From Capsaspora owczarzaki ATCC 30864 (Eukaryota; Opisthokonta; Filasterea), in contig NW_011887300.1 in NCBI RefSeq assembly GCF_000151315.2, positions 393,368-457,367 of the forward strand: 64,000 nt of DNA, in the 5' to 3' direction. Each line of letters opens with the position of its first letter. Position 1 is the stretch's first letter. The notes under the pieces were generated by a model. It was not told the DNA's origin and did no database searches. It was given only the letters and a program-made list of their open reading frames with translations. Both the position numbers and the translations under genes were made by a program. Positions 42,412 through 52,793 of the stretch are shown one piece after another.

Positions 42412-45400
42412 TCACAAATGGAACGGCATTTGATCAACAATCAGCCGCTGCAGTTGATCCCAGTAGGCAGGAGCAAGGATGGCAGCGCAGGCGACGATGT
42501 TAAACCCAACCATGCGCGACAAACCGTGCACGGCGAGCAGCGTGGCCCATCCAGACCACGAGCCTAGAAATCCAGTCCAACCGAGCGCCGAGCCAGCCCC
42601 GCACGCAGCAAGAACGAGTGGCGAGGGCACAAGCCAGTAGGAAACAATCCGCATCCAGGCCATGACGCAGTCGCACCTCAGCTCTTCTTCGCGGTGCGTG
42701 GAGAACTGGGGAAGACGGGGTCGCAAGTCCTTCCCGCGCAAGTAGAAATCCACAAGCGTATTGAGCTTGGTCATTCGGACAATGGAAAAGCCCAGGCCCC
42801 AGCACAGCTGCCAGCCAGCTCGCTTCAGCACCTTGCTCCACGGCTCCACCTCCACGTGACCAACATCCGACTTTTTCAATGTCGCTGCGTCGTTGTACAG
42901 CTTGGAGGGGTTGAGCGTGGAGCTTCCGAGCGCGAGGCGCCACGACGGATTGCCCTGCACCAGCGCGGCCTCGAGAAAGACGAGATGCAGCGACATGGAC
43001 CTGCTCAAACACGAACTGCCCTGGCATCGCAGCATTGGATCAAGTGGAGAGCCATCAGGCGTCTTCATGGTGCTGAACGCGTCAGAAGAGGCATACACGC
43101 CGTTGCATCGGAAGCAAAACTCGCGGCCGCGCCGAGCAGTCGTCGTCGAGGTGCAGTTTGAGTGGGTCATGTGGTCGCAACCCGAAACGCGCTCAATAAA
43201 CGTGAAGCACGCTGGGCACGCTCGGATGCCGCTCTCAAAGTACTGGCTGGCCGCGCGAGTCAGCTGCACTCTGGCCTCCGCGGGAGTCAGCACTTCGAGG
43301 GTTGTGCATCGAAAGCCTTCGTCGCTGGAGTGTGTCGACCAAGGCATCTCACATGTCTCGCAGTAGACCAGCGCGCAGTCAGAATAGGGGCACTGCACCT
43401 GGCGGGATGCAGAAGGACGGTGACCTCCGTTCACCGCGGCGACTTCCGGCATGCAGGCATCGTTCTCGGACGCTTGAGGGACTCGCTCGAACGCTTGTCG
43501 ACCGCACCCACCAGCGCTGGCAGGACAGGTCACACCAGGGAGGGATCGCAACATGAGCTGGTGATGAAGCTCGGCCACAAGGTTGCTCAGACCGGGTGCG
43601 GCGAGGTCGGATTCGCACAACTCTTGCTGGCATTTCGCCATGACACATGGGCTCTTGACAGCCGAGACGGGACGAGCCGTCGGAGCGGCATGTGACGTGG
43701 GATTATCGATTGCCGAAACGGAGCGGCGCGGACCGCTGTAGTTGCTGGAGGAAATGCCAATGTACTTTCCGTTGACACCAGGGTTGACAATCCGCGACTC
43801 GTTTGCAGCAGCCCGTGCCGCAGCAGCAGGGGCGCGCGAGTTGCGGCGGTTGGCACGTCGGGGCATCTCGACATCAGGAGAGGAAGGCGAGGGCTCTGCT
43901 TCTTGTGGCGGAGCATTGCACTTTGTTGATGCACGCAATGTGGTCAGCCTCTCGTTGAGTTGCTGAATCATCCAGGTGTTCATGCACTTGGCGCAAACGG
44001 GGGCGTGGTCATGCAGGAAAATGGCAACGTTGAGCGGGGTGGCGCCGGGTTCGTCGCTCAACACAACCACCGTGTCACAGCCGAAATCGCACATGACGGG
44101 CTGCTGACGGCTAGCAAACTGGCGCTTCTGCTTGGCGGATGGCGAAGGAAAGTGAGCAGCGAATGACGCGCTGGTAGAGGCGGGGGAGGACGAGGAGGAG
44201 GACGACGCCGATGCCGATGTTGATGCGGCGTCGGTGGTCGATGCAGCAGCAGACGCGAATGCTGCCATTGCTGGTGAAAGCTGTTCAAGTTGTGCAAGCT
44301 CAGCCTGCCATTTGGCCACAAACGAAGACGACGCGGGTGTAGATGGAATGGCTGGAGGTGCCTCTGCGGGAGCATTTGCAATCGCAAGTTCATTGGCAGC
44401 CTTGGCCTTGCCCTTCTTCTGTTCAGCCACCGAGCGCAGCAAGAGCTGATGCCGAACCAAGGTTCCGACAGGGGAGTTCATAAAGACATTCCGGGCATGC
44501 GCAAAACCTTCAGCAGGGTGATACCAGTACCACCGCAAGTCATCGCTGCTGCGCCAAAGCGCGCAGACGAGCGCAAAGCCCAAAGTGACGGCTCCAATCC
44601 TGAGCCATGGGAGGGTGTGAAGAATGGCGTGGAAGTCTGCAACAGAGACGGTTGACATGTCAACTGGATTTGGAGGCAGACGCAAGAGGCTGGACACGGT
44701 TTCTTGGAACAAATCGGCTCCAAACAACGTCCATGTGACTGTTTGAGAGATGGCCACCGCCGCGCCACCAGCCCACAGGACGGTTTCGATGCAGCGACGA
44801 TAGTATGCAAATCGGACAGATTCGACAACGTCCACCACCTTGGACGATCGCTCGCAGTACCTCAGAACGGCGTGTGCATGCTGCGCGCGAACCGCAGAGC
44901 GAATCGCTTGAGTGCAGACAACAGCGGTGATCAGACCGCGTTGCATCAGCGGTGACAAGCACAGCTTTACCACGCCCAACGCGGCCAGCTTGACGAGCCA
45001 CAACGTGTCCCGGAGCGTCGCACGCGCAATGGCCGAGACGGTAGAGAAGAGGGTGCCAAACATTTCGCTGTAAGGAGGCAGCGGTCCAGACCCGTCGCCG
45101 CTGTGATTTGTCGGAGCGCCTGCCAACGAACCTTGCGCTTGAGCTGACAGAGCGTTCAGGATGGTCTGACCAGTTGTTCCAGGAGTGGCGTCAGCGAGCG
45201 TGGCAGTCACGCGGGTTGCCGCGTCGGCAGTAGCTGATGTCAGAGCTGTGAACTGGGATCCCAAGCGTTCATTCGCCAAATCCAGCAAGCCAACGCTCTG
45301 AGCACTTTGCATTGCGCCGGCCGCAGAACCGATGCCACCGCCGCCGCTGCCGATCGACGATGTCACGCCAGTAGCAGACTGGCTCATATGTGTGGTGCCA

Positions 45401-45699
45401 GGGTGGGAGGCCGGGGACGCGAGGGAAGAAGTCGCGCCGGAAGCGAACGCTGACAGTGTGTTTGCCACATCGTCAGCTGAGGCGGAATTGCGATCATGAT
45501 GATGCTGATTTTGCACTGCGGCAGCAGCAGCAACATCATGTGCCTGGTTGGATCCGTAGTAAGCCTTGAGGATGTTGACCCCGGCGATGAGTGCGCAGCT
45601 CACGGCGTAGGTGATGCAGGTTTCGTCAATCATGCCGCAGCCAATGCAGGCCCACAAGCAGCACCAAAGAAGGACTGCCACTTCTTGTCTGCGTGGCAT
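42412..45699 (-). CDS. Multi-pass membrane protein with RBR-like (RING-IBR-RING) zinc module
   Basis: Single exon, 1,095 residues from MPRRQEVAVLLWCCLWACIG at 45699. The N-terminus has hydrophobic segments (about 8-50), followed by a low-complexity linker, then further membrane spans around 330-430 and several at the C-terminus (for example YWLVPSPLVLAACGAGSALG). Zinc ligands between them form a divergent RING1 (CDFGC...HDHAPVCAKC, near 535-575), an IBR-type part (CPYSDCALVYCETCEMPW) and RING2 (ACPACFTFIERVSGCDHM...FCFRC, about 828-866). The order suggests a membrane-bound RBR E3 ubiquitin ligase. In RING2 the residue aligned with the catalytic Cys (GCDHM-x-C) is His, so transfer activity by the RBR mechanism is doubtful. 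The exact subfamily is not recognised. Confidence 0.82.
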   Translation of the reverse strand: MPRRQEVAVLLWCCLWACIGCGMIDETCITYAVSCALIAGVNILKAYYGSNQAHDVAAAAAVQNQHHHDRNSASADDVANTLSAFASGATSSLASPASHPGTTHMSQSATGVTSSIGSGGGGIGSAAGAMQSAQSVGLLDLANERLGSQFTALTSATADAATRVTATLADATPGTTGQTILNALSAQAQGSLAGAPTNHSGDGSGPLPPYSEMFGTLFSTVSAIARATLRDTLWLVKLAALGVVKLCLSPLMQRGLITAVVCTQAIRSAVRAQHAHAVLRYCERSSKVVDVVESVRFAYYRRCIETVLWAGGAAVAISQTVTWTLFGADLFQETVSSLLRLPPNPVDMSTVSVADFHAILHTLPWLRIGAVTLGFALVCALWRSSDDLRWYWYHPAEGFAHARNVFMNSPVGTLVRHQLLLRSVAEQKKGKAKAANELAIANAPAEAPPAIPSTPASSSFVAKWQAELAQLEQLSPAMAAFASAAASTTDAASTSASASSSSSSSPASTSASFAAHFPSPSAKQKRQFASRQQPVMCDFGCDTVVVLSDEPGATPLNVAIFLHDHAPVCAKCMNTWMIQQLNERLTTLRASTKCNAPPQEAEPSPSSPDVEMPRRANRRNSRAPAAAARAAANESRIVNPGVNGKYIGISSSNYSGPRRSVSAIDNPTSHAAPTARPVSAVKSPCVMAKCQQELCESDLAAPGLSNLVAELHHQLMLRSLPGVTCPASAGGCGRQAFERVPQASENDACMPEVAAVNGGHRPSASRQVQCPYSDCALVYCETCEMPWSTHSSDEGFRCTTLEVLTPAEARVQLTRAASQYFESGIRACPACFTFIERVSGCDHMTHSNCTSTTTARRGREFCFRCNGVYASSDAFSTMKTPDGSPLDPMLRCQGSSCLSRSMSLHLVFLEAALVQGNPSWRLALGSSTLNPSKLYNDAATLKKSDVGHVEVEPWSKVLKRAGWQLCWGLGFSIVRMTKLNTLVDFYLRGKDLRPRLPQFSTHREEELRCDCVMAWMRIVSYWLVPSPLVLAACGAGSALGWTGFLGSWSGWATLLAVHGLSRMVGFNIVACAAILAPAYWDQLQRLIVDQMPFHL

Positions 45700-46041
45700 C
45701 TTGCTTTTAAAACGTTTCAACAAAGACAAGATCCAAAAGCAAAACCAAATGGCGTTTTCTCTTTTGTTTTTCTTGTTCACAAACAAAAAATTGAGTGACC
45801 TCCTCCTTCGCGTGGACAACAAATTGAAAAGAAAAAAAATGACACAGAGGATGGAGGAAGACAGAAAAAATGAAGAGGGAATAATTGAATGATCGACAAC
45901 CAATTGAACAGAATAAGGAAACAAAAAGCCAAAAAAACGCAAAAGTCGAAAAAAGCAAACGAAAGCAGAACAAACACAACCCACCAAACCAAAAAAAGCA
46001 GCAGCATCAAATGTTAAATCAAGGGACGAGCGGCTCTAGGC
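45700..46041. other. Intergenic region between RBR gene and kinase gene
   Basis: About 340 A-rich bp with no coding signal; promoter side of the RBR gene and 3' flank of the kinase gene. Confidence 0.55.
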
Positions 46042-49000
46042 CTAAGGCTGGCTATCTACAGAATGAGGCGTGCGAAGTATGGACGACGTGGCAGAAGGCG
46101 CATCGACCGAGACGCCCTGGATTTGATAGAACGGATGCAACCGCGAGCCATTCTCCGAGTCGAGCATGGTCAGCAAGGAGCTTGTCAACGGCATGCGATC
46201 AACTTGGACCACGGTTTTGGGAGACGCCTCTGTTGCTACTGAAGAAGGTGAAGGCGAGCTTGCTGTTGCTGCTGCTGCTGCTGCGTCACCAAACGCATCG
46301 GTTGCAAAATCAGCGGGATCCACGGCAGAGACGAAATCCGACGCATCATCTGCGCCATCGAGGCGCGAAGGAGACAGCGGCGCCGAGCCCCCGGCAAGAT
46401 CGTGCTCCCGGCCAGCAGACGCAGCAGCAGCTGGGAGCAGGCCGCTCGCCTCTGTCAAATACGGCGGAAGGACAGAGTTGCGCTTGCTGGAGCTGCCTGG
46501 CCAGTTGCCGTGCGCCGTCTTGTCCCACACCAAGAGCTCTGGGTGCTCTGTCGAGTCAAGATAGACACTGACGCGTGCGCCGTCTTGCGCGCTCTGATTC
46601 GATTCAGTACGACTTATTGCTTGTCGGGTAAGGGCGCCTGGCACCCTTGTCAGCGGCACGGTCGAGTTGGCAGAACCAGCAACATCGGGCGCAAGGTCCG
46701 ACGCTGGCTGGGACGCAGTCTCGCCGTGTTCAAATTCAACTCGAAGTGGTTCAGCAACAGAACTGCTGACAGAAGGGAGGCCCTCACGTTCCGAGATGTG
46801 GTGCACGCGCAAATCCTCTGCTGCACCAAACACGCGCTGCTCTTCCTCAGACAAGGACAAATGCCAGACATCCGAGTGCAGTGGTTGCATGTGCGACAGT
46901 TCCCGGAACTGCTTGACAGTGAACTGAGGGTAGACGGAAAGTGCGGGATCGTAGGCAACCGACGGGCGTTTAGGCTTGTCCTTCTCTTTGTCCTTCTCTT
47001 TGTCCTTGTCCTTCTCTTTGTCCTTGTCCTTGTCCTTGTCCTTCTCTTTGTCTTTGGACTTGTCCCGCTCTTTATCCTTGTCCTTGTCCTTGTCCTTTTT
47101 CCGCTTGGGGGTGCCGGGACCGGCGGAGAGGGGAGTCGCTGAGCCACCAGGTGTGGTTGCTGCCGAGGCAGTTGTGGGGGTCGTGTTAACAAGTTGGTTG
47201 TCCGTGTTGGAGCTGCTGAATGGCGTAAAGAAGGTGGTGATGGCCGGGGTGGAGCTGGAGCCAGTGTCAGATTGCCAGCCAGAGTCCTTGGCGGAAGACG
47301 GCGCTGCTGGTGGAAGAGTGAGCGACAGCGTTGATCCGCTGCGATCCTTCTTGGTCGGTGTCGCCGCAGGCGTCGCGCCGGATCCAGAGACGCTTGTGTG
47401 AATGTGACTGGCCGAGCTTGAAAAAGCGGAATCGCTCGAGCCAACGGCTGTACCAGTCATGGATGCAACAGAACCCGAAGCGGCTACGGAACTAGAAGCA
47501 GCGACAGAACTAGAAACGGCGACAGGCATGTCGATCGGGGCCGAGGGAGGCGCAGCAGGTGCAGGTGCAGGCGCAGGTGCAGGTACAGAGGGCACACTTG
47601 CAGGTACAGGGGCGGCAGGACTGCGAGACATTAACGTGTCGTCCAATGACCGCGACGGTCCCAGAAGACTCTTGGAGCGAGTTTTGATGGGTGGCATGAC
47701 GACGTCGTGCGGCACCACAATGGCGCCCTCGGCACTGACATCGGCGGACACGGGCGGTGCGGCGCGTTTCGAAGTAGCAAGTGGCGAAAGAGAGCCAGCC
47801 GCCGCGCCATTACTGGGTGCAGCCGTGCCGGGCGACGTGGACGAGGCAGAGCTCGCAACCAGCCACCGCTCATCGAGATACCGCTGCACCACGGAGATGG
47901 CGCACCGCTCGCCAGGATCGTATCGGAGCATGGCAGAAACTAGCTCAAGCAGGCGTGGGACGAAGAGCACCCACGGCTTGCGATGCTGGTACTCGTGATG
48001 AACGAACGCGGCAAACTCGGCACTCTCGTCGATCGACGGGATGAGCCACGGCAGGTCGCCAGTGAGCATCAAGATTAATACAATGCCCGCGCCCCACACA
48101 TCCAGAGCCTTGCCGTCAACACGCACAAAGCCCGTTGCACTGTAGACCTCGGGAGCCATGTAGGGCACCGTACCAGTGTCGCGGCAGACCTTGCCAAACT
48201 CGGGCCCAGCCATGCCAAAGTCAATCAGCTTGATGTTGCCCTGCTCGTCGAGCACAATGTTTTCCGGCTTGACGTCGCGGTGGACAATGTGGCGTGCGTG
48301 CAGGTAGGAGAGGGCGTCGACCAGTTGATTCATGATTCGCCGGACGCGACCTTCCTCGACGCCGTGGTGGTACCTTGGGAAGAGCTCTTCCAGATCGTCG
48401 TCCTCGTCCTCTTCCGACACTCCCACAGTCGTAGCCGCGAACGTGACGGACGATGGCGGGCGATGCTGCTGCCGTAGGTATTGCTGCAACTCTGGAATGG
48501 TCAGGCCGTGCGCTCCGCCGCTCTGGGCAGCACGCGCCGTCAGCGTTGATCGAGACCGCGAGCGCGACGGTACTCGCAGCGCTCCATGGAGTGTGGTGGC
48601 AGTGGTTGCGCCTGCGTGGCTGGCGTTGGCACCGGCGATGACATCGTACAAGTCGCCGCCCGCAACAAACTCTTGAATAATGTAGACGGTGTCCTTGGCG
48701 TCGACGTAGTCGAGCACTCGCGCAATATGCGGGTGGATGAGCGTCTCTCCGAGCAAGAGCTCTCGCTTGATCTTCTTGTGCTTGGTCTTGTGCTTGTCGA
48801 TCGCCTTGATGGCAACGTTGACGGACAGCTGCCGGTCGAGACCCATGTACACTGCGCCGAACGATCCCTTGCCAATCGCCTTGAGGATTTCGTAGCGCTC
48901 AAACTGCGACTGCGACGACATGGACGTTGACGAGGCAAAGCTCGACTCGGATGCGAACGCGTCGCTCGACGCAGATGCAGACGCGGTTGCGACCGACCTC

Positions 49001-49644
49001 GTCACCACGTCGCTCGACCCAGCAGCACCCACTGGTTGGAGTAGGAGTGAGGACGGCGGTGATGCGTATAATGGTGGCTGTGACGGCAGTGTGTTGGTCC
49101 CTTGGAAGCGGGAAGCGTCGGAAGCAGGAGCAGCAGGGGTCGAATTTGGCTGTTGGTCCTGAGACGACGACGAGGAGGTGCCTCGAGCGCCACCGCGCCT
49201 GGGCTCGTCTGACAATGGTGGCTGTAGTCGCAGTGACGTTGATTCGGCTGGCGTGGTGGTGGCAGAGGGACTCGCGAAGGGGACCGCAGCATCCGAAGCT
49301 TGGAGTGAGAATGGCAATCCAGCTTCGTCACTGCTGCTGCTGCTGCTTCCACCGCCCGCCAAGTGGCCGCGCTTTGCTTCAGGTTGGATGTGCGCCTCTC
49401 CTCCCACGAAAGCAGCATGAGAGGCCGTCGCAGCGGAGGTCGAAGCGGTGGCTGGACTCGCACCAGTCATCTCGCCACTCATCGTCTTCGCGGCTTCGGC
49501 TTCGGCTTCGGCAGCAGCCACCAATCCCAACGACCGCGGTTGCTGCTGCTGCTGTTGCTGTGGTTGCTGCTGATGTGGTTGCTGCCTGTTGTTTGTGCGC
49601 AACAGTCGCCCGCCGTCGTCATCTCGTGGCGGTGGCTCCATCAT
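46042..49644 (-). CDS. Serine/threonine protein kinase (CAMK-like) with long disordered flanks
   Basis: Single exon, 1,200 residues. The kinase domain is at about residues 250-600: ERYEILKAIGKGSFGAVYMG, VAIKAID (ATP Lys), HIVHRDVKPENIVLDEQGNI, LIDFGMAGPEF, GTVPYMAPEVY and DVWGAGIVLILMLTGDLPW. All catalytic residues are present. An unusual insert of about 85 residues (Arg/Ser-rich, then acidic EEDEDDDLEELF) sits between the hinge region EFVAGGDLYDVI and the helix RVRRIMNQLVDALSYLH. The C-terminal half is Ser/Ala/Pro-rich and holds a Lys/Asp/Glu-only repeat near residues 845-890. Sequence style places it near SNF1/CHK1-like CAMK kinases, but no orthologue is claimed. The N-terminus has His/Gln runs. 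Confidence 0.9.
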   Translation of the reverse strand: MMEPPPRDDDGGRLLRTNNRQQPHQQQPQQQQQQQPRSLGLVAAAEAEAEAAKTMSGEMTGASPATASTSAATASHAAFVGGEAHIQPEAKRGHLAGGGSSSSSSDEAGLPFSLQASDAAVPFASPSATTTPAESTSLRLQPPLSDEPRRGGARGTSSSSSQDQQPNSTPAAPASDASRFQGTNTLPSQPPLYASPPSSLLLQPVGAAGSSDVVTRSVATASASASSDAFASESSFASSTSMSSQSQFERYEILKAIGKGSFGAVYMGLDRQLSVNVAIKAIDKHKTKHKKIKRELLLGETLIHPHIARVLDYVDAKDTVYIIQEFVAGGDLYDVIAGANASHAGATTATTLHGALRVPSRSRSRSTLTARAAQSGGAHGLTIPELQQYLRQQHRPPSSVTFAATTVGVSEEDEDDDLEELFPRYHHGVEEGRVRRIMNQLVDALSYLHARHIVHRDVKPENIVLDEQGNIKLIDFGMAGPEFGKVCRDTGTVPYMAPEVYSATGFVRVDGKALDVWGAGIVLILMLTGDLPWLIPSIDESAEFAAFVHHEYQHRKPWVLFVPRLLELVSAMLRYDPGERCAISVVQRYLDERWLVASSASSTSPGTAAPSNGAAAGSLSPLATSKRAAPPVSADVSAEGAIVVPHDVVMPPIKTRSKSLLGPSRSLDDTLMSRSPAAPVPASVPSVPAPAPAPAPAAPPSAPIDMPVAVSSSVAASSSVAASGSVASMTGTAVGSSDSAFSSSASHIHTSVSGSGATPAATPTKKDRSGSTLSLTLPPAAPSSAKDSGWQSDTGSSSTPAITTFFTPFSSSNTDNQLVNTTPTTASAATTPGGSATPLSAGPGTPKRKKDKDKDKDKERDKSKDKEKDKDKDKDKEKDKDKEKDKEKDKPKRPSVAYDPALSVYPQFTVKQFRELSHMQPLHSDVWHLSLSEEEQRVFGAAEDLRVHHISEREGLPSVSSSVAEPLRVEFEHGETASQPASDLAPDVAGSANSTVPLTRVPGALTRQAISRTESNQSAQDGARVSVYLDSTEHPELLVWDKTAHGNWPGSSSKRNSVLPPYLTEASGLLPAAAASAGREHDLAGGSAPLSPSRLDGADDASDFVSAVDPADFATDAFGDAAAAAATASSPSPSSVATEASPKTVVQVDRMPLTSSLLTMLDSENGSRLHPFYQIQGVSVDAPSATSSILRTPHSVDSQP
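46974..47101 (-). repeat. Hexanucleotide repeat encoding (KD/KE)n
   Basis: Tandem AAGGAC/AAGGAG units (minus strand) in the kinase gene, coding only Lys, Asp and Glu with rare Arg or Ser. It would form a charged single alpha-helix or a disordered linker. Confidence 0.85.
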
Positions 49645-50211
49645 TGTTGTTCAAACGGAAACCAACAATGCAATGCAATGGAAAACCAATAGAAAAAAAA
49701 AAAAAAAAAAAAAAACAAGAAAACGAGAAGACGAGAAAACGAGAAAAAGTTTCGCTGTTTTTGGTTGTTTTTTGGCTGGTTTTTTTTTTTTTTTCGGGTT
49801 TTCCAGCCACACCCTTATTCACAGCAGTATTCCAAACAACCACAAAACAGACAAACACACACACACGACAAATAGGCACCCAAAAAGGGGGGTGTGCGTG
49901 TGTGCTGTTGTTTGTGAAACGATGGAAAAGTCTCGCGACTCTTCACAATTGAACAGTGAAAACAGTGAAAACAGTGAAAAAAAACGCAGAAAAAATGACA
50001 ACTGTGGCTTTGGTGAAGAATTGGGAACTGAGCTTGAAGAGTAAAATCAAAAAAGAGAGAGAAAAAATGGGATGGAAACATTGAGCATGACACGACAGCA
50101 AGGCAGCAAAACGCAACAAACCAAATCGCAAAAACACACAAACACAAAAAAAAAAAGAACAAACCAAAAACAAAAAACTAGCTTCCTCCCTTCTTCCACC
50201 TCTCTCACAAA
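49645..50211. other. Intergenic region
   Basis: About 570 bp between the kinase start and the R3H gene stop. Long A and T runs (49690-49712, 49780-49794), an AACAGTG triplet repeat near 49953-49978 and CA-rich sequence; no gene seen. Confidence 0.55.
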
Positions 50212-52233
50212 CTATGGCTGATGCGGTGGGGTGCCTCGCGACGAAGAATGGGGAGGCTGAGATTGCGGCGGCGAAGACACATAGTGGAAGCCAGGGGGCA
50301 GCTGCACAGGTTGCAGCGGCATTGTCGAATGCTGGCCTTGGAAATGGGCAGGCGCTTGCGGACGATAGGTGCTGGCGTAGTTGGCGGAGGCAGCATACAG
50401 TGCTGGATGTGGCTGCTGTTGATATTGAAAGTTGGCATAGCCGCTGGCTGCCGCGCTGGGATGAAAGTACGGATTCAGGGGCGGCGCATCACCGAGCAGT
50501 CCTGCGCTAGCAGTGGGTGCCATAGGGCGACCGGACGGTGGCTGGCCATACCTAGGATCGAAGGCTTGCTGATATTGGTCGAGGAGCTGTTGCTGCTGCT
50601 GCTGGTAGTGGAACGAGCGATTGCTGTGACTGGATGGGGCGTTGGGATCAAACAGTCCACGGTTTTGCGAAATGGGCGGGCGACGGAAGACGTCATCCCC
50701 GCCAGCTTCTTCGTCTTGCTCAGCTTCAGTTCGGAGCTGGTTTATCACTTGAGCAGCCATCGATTCCTTGGGCGCGGCCTCAGTTCGGGCTGCGTCAGTA
50801 GCAGGCGGCGGATTGACCACGGGTCCTCGCGCTGCTTGAGCGTAGGAGAACACGGGGCGTGCTGTCCCAGTGGTGGTGGTGGTGGTGGTGGTTGCGGCGA
50901 CTTGCTGTCCAGACGCGCCGGTCGCAGCTGTGGTCGGTTGGGTTTCATCGACCGCCGAGGTCGCCGCCGCGGACGACGCATCTGCAGCCTTGCTCTGCTC
51001 AAAAATGCGCGCACGAGCCCGCTCGTACTCGGCAGTGCGCTCCTCGGGGGTCATTGCGCGGCGCTCCTTCTTGCTCGAATCGACCGGCGAGCTGCCAGTG
51101 CTGGGGCCCGAGCCTGAGGCAGCAGCAGATCGATCACGTCGCATGATTTTAAAGCTTCCAACAGCCGGCACGGGGGCTGCAGTGGGTGTAGCTTCCGCGT
51201 CGCCGGGAAGGGATGACTCGTCGACAGGCGCAGACGATGGCGTGCCATCTTGGACGGCACCGTGCTGTGGCCGTGCACCCAGCCCAAGGGTGGATTGCAG
51301 CGGCTGGGAGGGCTGGTGGGCTTGCTGGTATGGGGAGAGGGATTGTGGCCTCGGCGGCTGGAACTGCTGGTGGAGTGGCATGGTCGAATGCTGCCATAGC
51401 TGCGGGTGCGGCTGTTGTGATGGGTGGAACTGCTGCTGCGGTAGCATGTGCTGCGGCGCCATGTGCATTGGGAAGGTGGGAGTCTGCCACTGCTGCTGTT
51501 GTTGCTGCTGTTGCTGTCGCAGCCAGAGCTGGGCAGAGAAGACTTCCTGGAACGTGTGCTCGGGGAGATGCGAGTGCGCATCTCGCGTCAGTACCATGGT
51601 TGTGTCTTCCACTCGTCGGTCCGTGATGCCAAACTGGACGGCGGTTTGGTGGACGAGCTTGCGATGGTACGACGACATGCGCGCAACGTCCAAGCGCAGC
51701 GAATTGGACTGGGGCGACGGCGGCGCGCGCATCCACTCGACCAAGCGCTCTTCAATCTGGGCCAGAAACAAGTGGTCCTTGCGCGACTTGTTCAACGCCT
51801 CGAGCAGCACCGGATCGTATGACGTCACAAAGCTGTAGTCGCCCTGCAATGGATTGCCAGCCAGCGGCATGGTGGCGGTTGTTGTCGTTGGCATCGTCGA
51901 CCCAGGCAGACCCGCCGCAGCGAGCGCCTCGAGAGTCGTAAAGCCAGCAGGCACTAGTGATGGACCACTGTCGAGAGGTATGGGCTGGGCTGGGAGGGCG
52001 TACGTCGCGCCAAAGCCATGAAACCCAGCAGCAGCAGCAGCAGCAAGCAGCGATCCGGGCTGCGGGGCCAGCTGCATCGCTTGAGCCGCGCGAGTAGTGT
52101 TGGGATGCGTACTACTGCTAGCGTCAGTAGCGGGAGTCGCGGTGGACGGAGCAGCGCCAGTGGTGGGACTGGCGTCCGACGGGAAGGCGGGAAGCTGTCC
52201 GCCAAGACCGTTTGCTGTTGGCTGGCTTTGCAT
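50212..52233 (-). CDS. R3H- and SUZ-domain RNA-binding protein (R3HDM1/2, encore-like)
   Basis: Single exon, 673 residues. The R3H domain is at about residues 150-230: LAQIEERLVEWMRAPPSPQS, LDVARMSSYHRKLVHQTAVQ, FGITDRRVEDTTMVLTR. A SUZ-type motif follows at about 360-415 (FKIMRRDR... and MTPEERTAEYERARARIFEQ). The combination R3H plus SUZ is that of the cytoplasmic, single-strand-nucleic-acid-binding R3HDM/encore family. The rest is Pro/Gln/Ala-rich, with a poly-Gln run between the two domains and a Gln/Tyr-rich C-terminus, as expected for an RNP-granule protein (inference). Start at 52233 is the first Met of the frame. Confidence 0.88.
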   Translation of the reverse strand: MQSQPTANGLGGQLPAFPSDASPTTGAAPSTATPATDASSSTHPNTTRAAQAMQLAPQPGSLLAAAAAAGFHGFGATYALPAQPIPLDSGPSLVPAGFTTLEALAAAGLPGSTMPTTTTATMPLAGNPLQGDYSFVTSYDPVLLEALNKSRKDHLFLAQIEERLVEWMRAPPSPQSNSLRLDVARMSSYHRKLVHQTAVQFGITDRRVEDTTMVLTRDAHSHLPEHTFQEVFSAQLWLRQQQQQQQQQWQTPTFPMHMAPQHMLPQQQFHPSQQPHPQLWQHSTMPLHQQFQPPRPQSLSPYQQAHQPSQPLQSTLGLGARPQHGAVQDGTPSSAPVDESSLPGDAEATPTAAPVPAVGSFKIMRRDRSAAASGSGPSTGSSPVDSSKKERRAMTPEERTAEYERARARIFEQSKAADASSAAATSAVDETQPTTAATGASGQQVAATTTTTTTTGTARPVFSYAQAARGPVVNPPPATDAARTEAAPKESMAAQVINQLRTEAEQDEEAGGDDVFRRPPISQNRGLFDPNAPSSHSNRSFHYQQQQQQLLDQYQQAFDPRYGQPPSGRPMAPTASAGLLGDAPPLNPYFHPSAAASGYANFQYQQQPHPALYAASANYASTYRPQAPAHFQGQHSTMPLQPVQLPPGFHYVSSPPQSQPPHSSSRGTPPHQP

Positions 52234-52793
52234 TTGCTAGTCTGAGAACAAAGAAAAAGAAAAAAGCAAGACTAAATCCAATGTAGAATATAGCACAAAA
52301 ATCAAACAATGTGAAGGGGCAATGCAACGCAATGGAGTTAGTGTGGTGTGGATCAGCAAAGCTTCAGTTCTCAGTAGCTCGACTCGGCGCAGTCCAGCTC
52401 AGACGTCCACACCTGCCATCATCATCCGGGAGCGGCGGTTTTTGTCCAAGCGCATCTGAACGACGAATTTTCACACGGAACGCGGACATCCAACGCGACG
52501 CAGTTCAAACTCAATGCATCTTTGCTCACAATGCGAGTTCAAACGAATCTGCTTCCATCCAGGATCATCCCCTCTTAGATTTCTTTACTTTTGCTTTTTT
52601 TTGGAACATGTATTGCCTGCTGATGTAAAGTCCATACAATCCGACGCTCTCTCCTCCAAACAATCTCAGATTCTCAGTCATTTTTCCTTGTCCCGTTCGT
52701 CCCCCTTTTGACCCCACTTGCCCCCTCCCCCTCCCCCTTCCATCCATTGATTCAGCAACCAGCAATTCCTTTTCAACCCTTCCCTCACACCGA
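52234..52793. promoter_or_regulatory. Bidirectional promoter region between R3H gene and RUS1 gene
   Basis: 560 bp between start codons of divergent genes. The part next to the RUS1 start is C/T-rich (52680-52790). No specific element is recognised. Confidence 0.5.
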
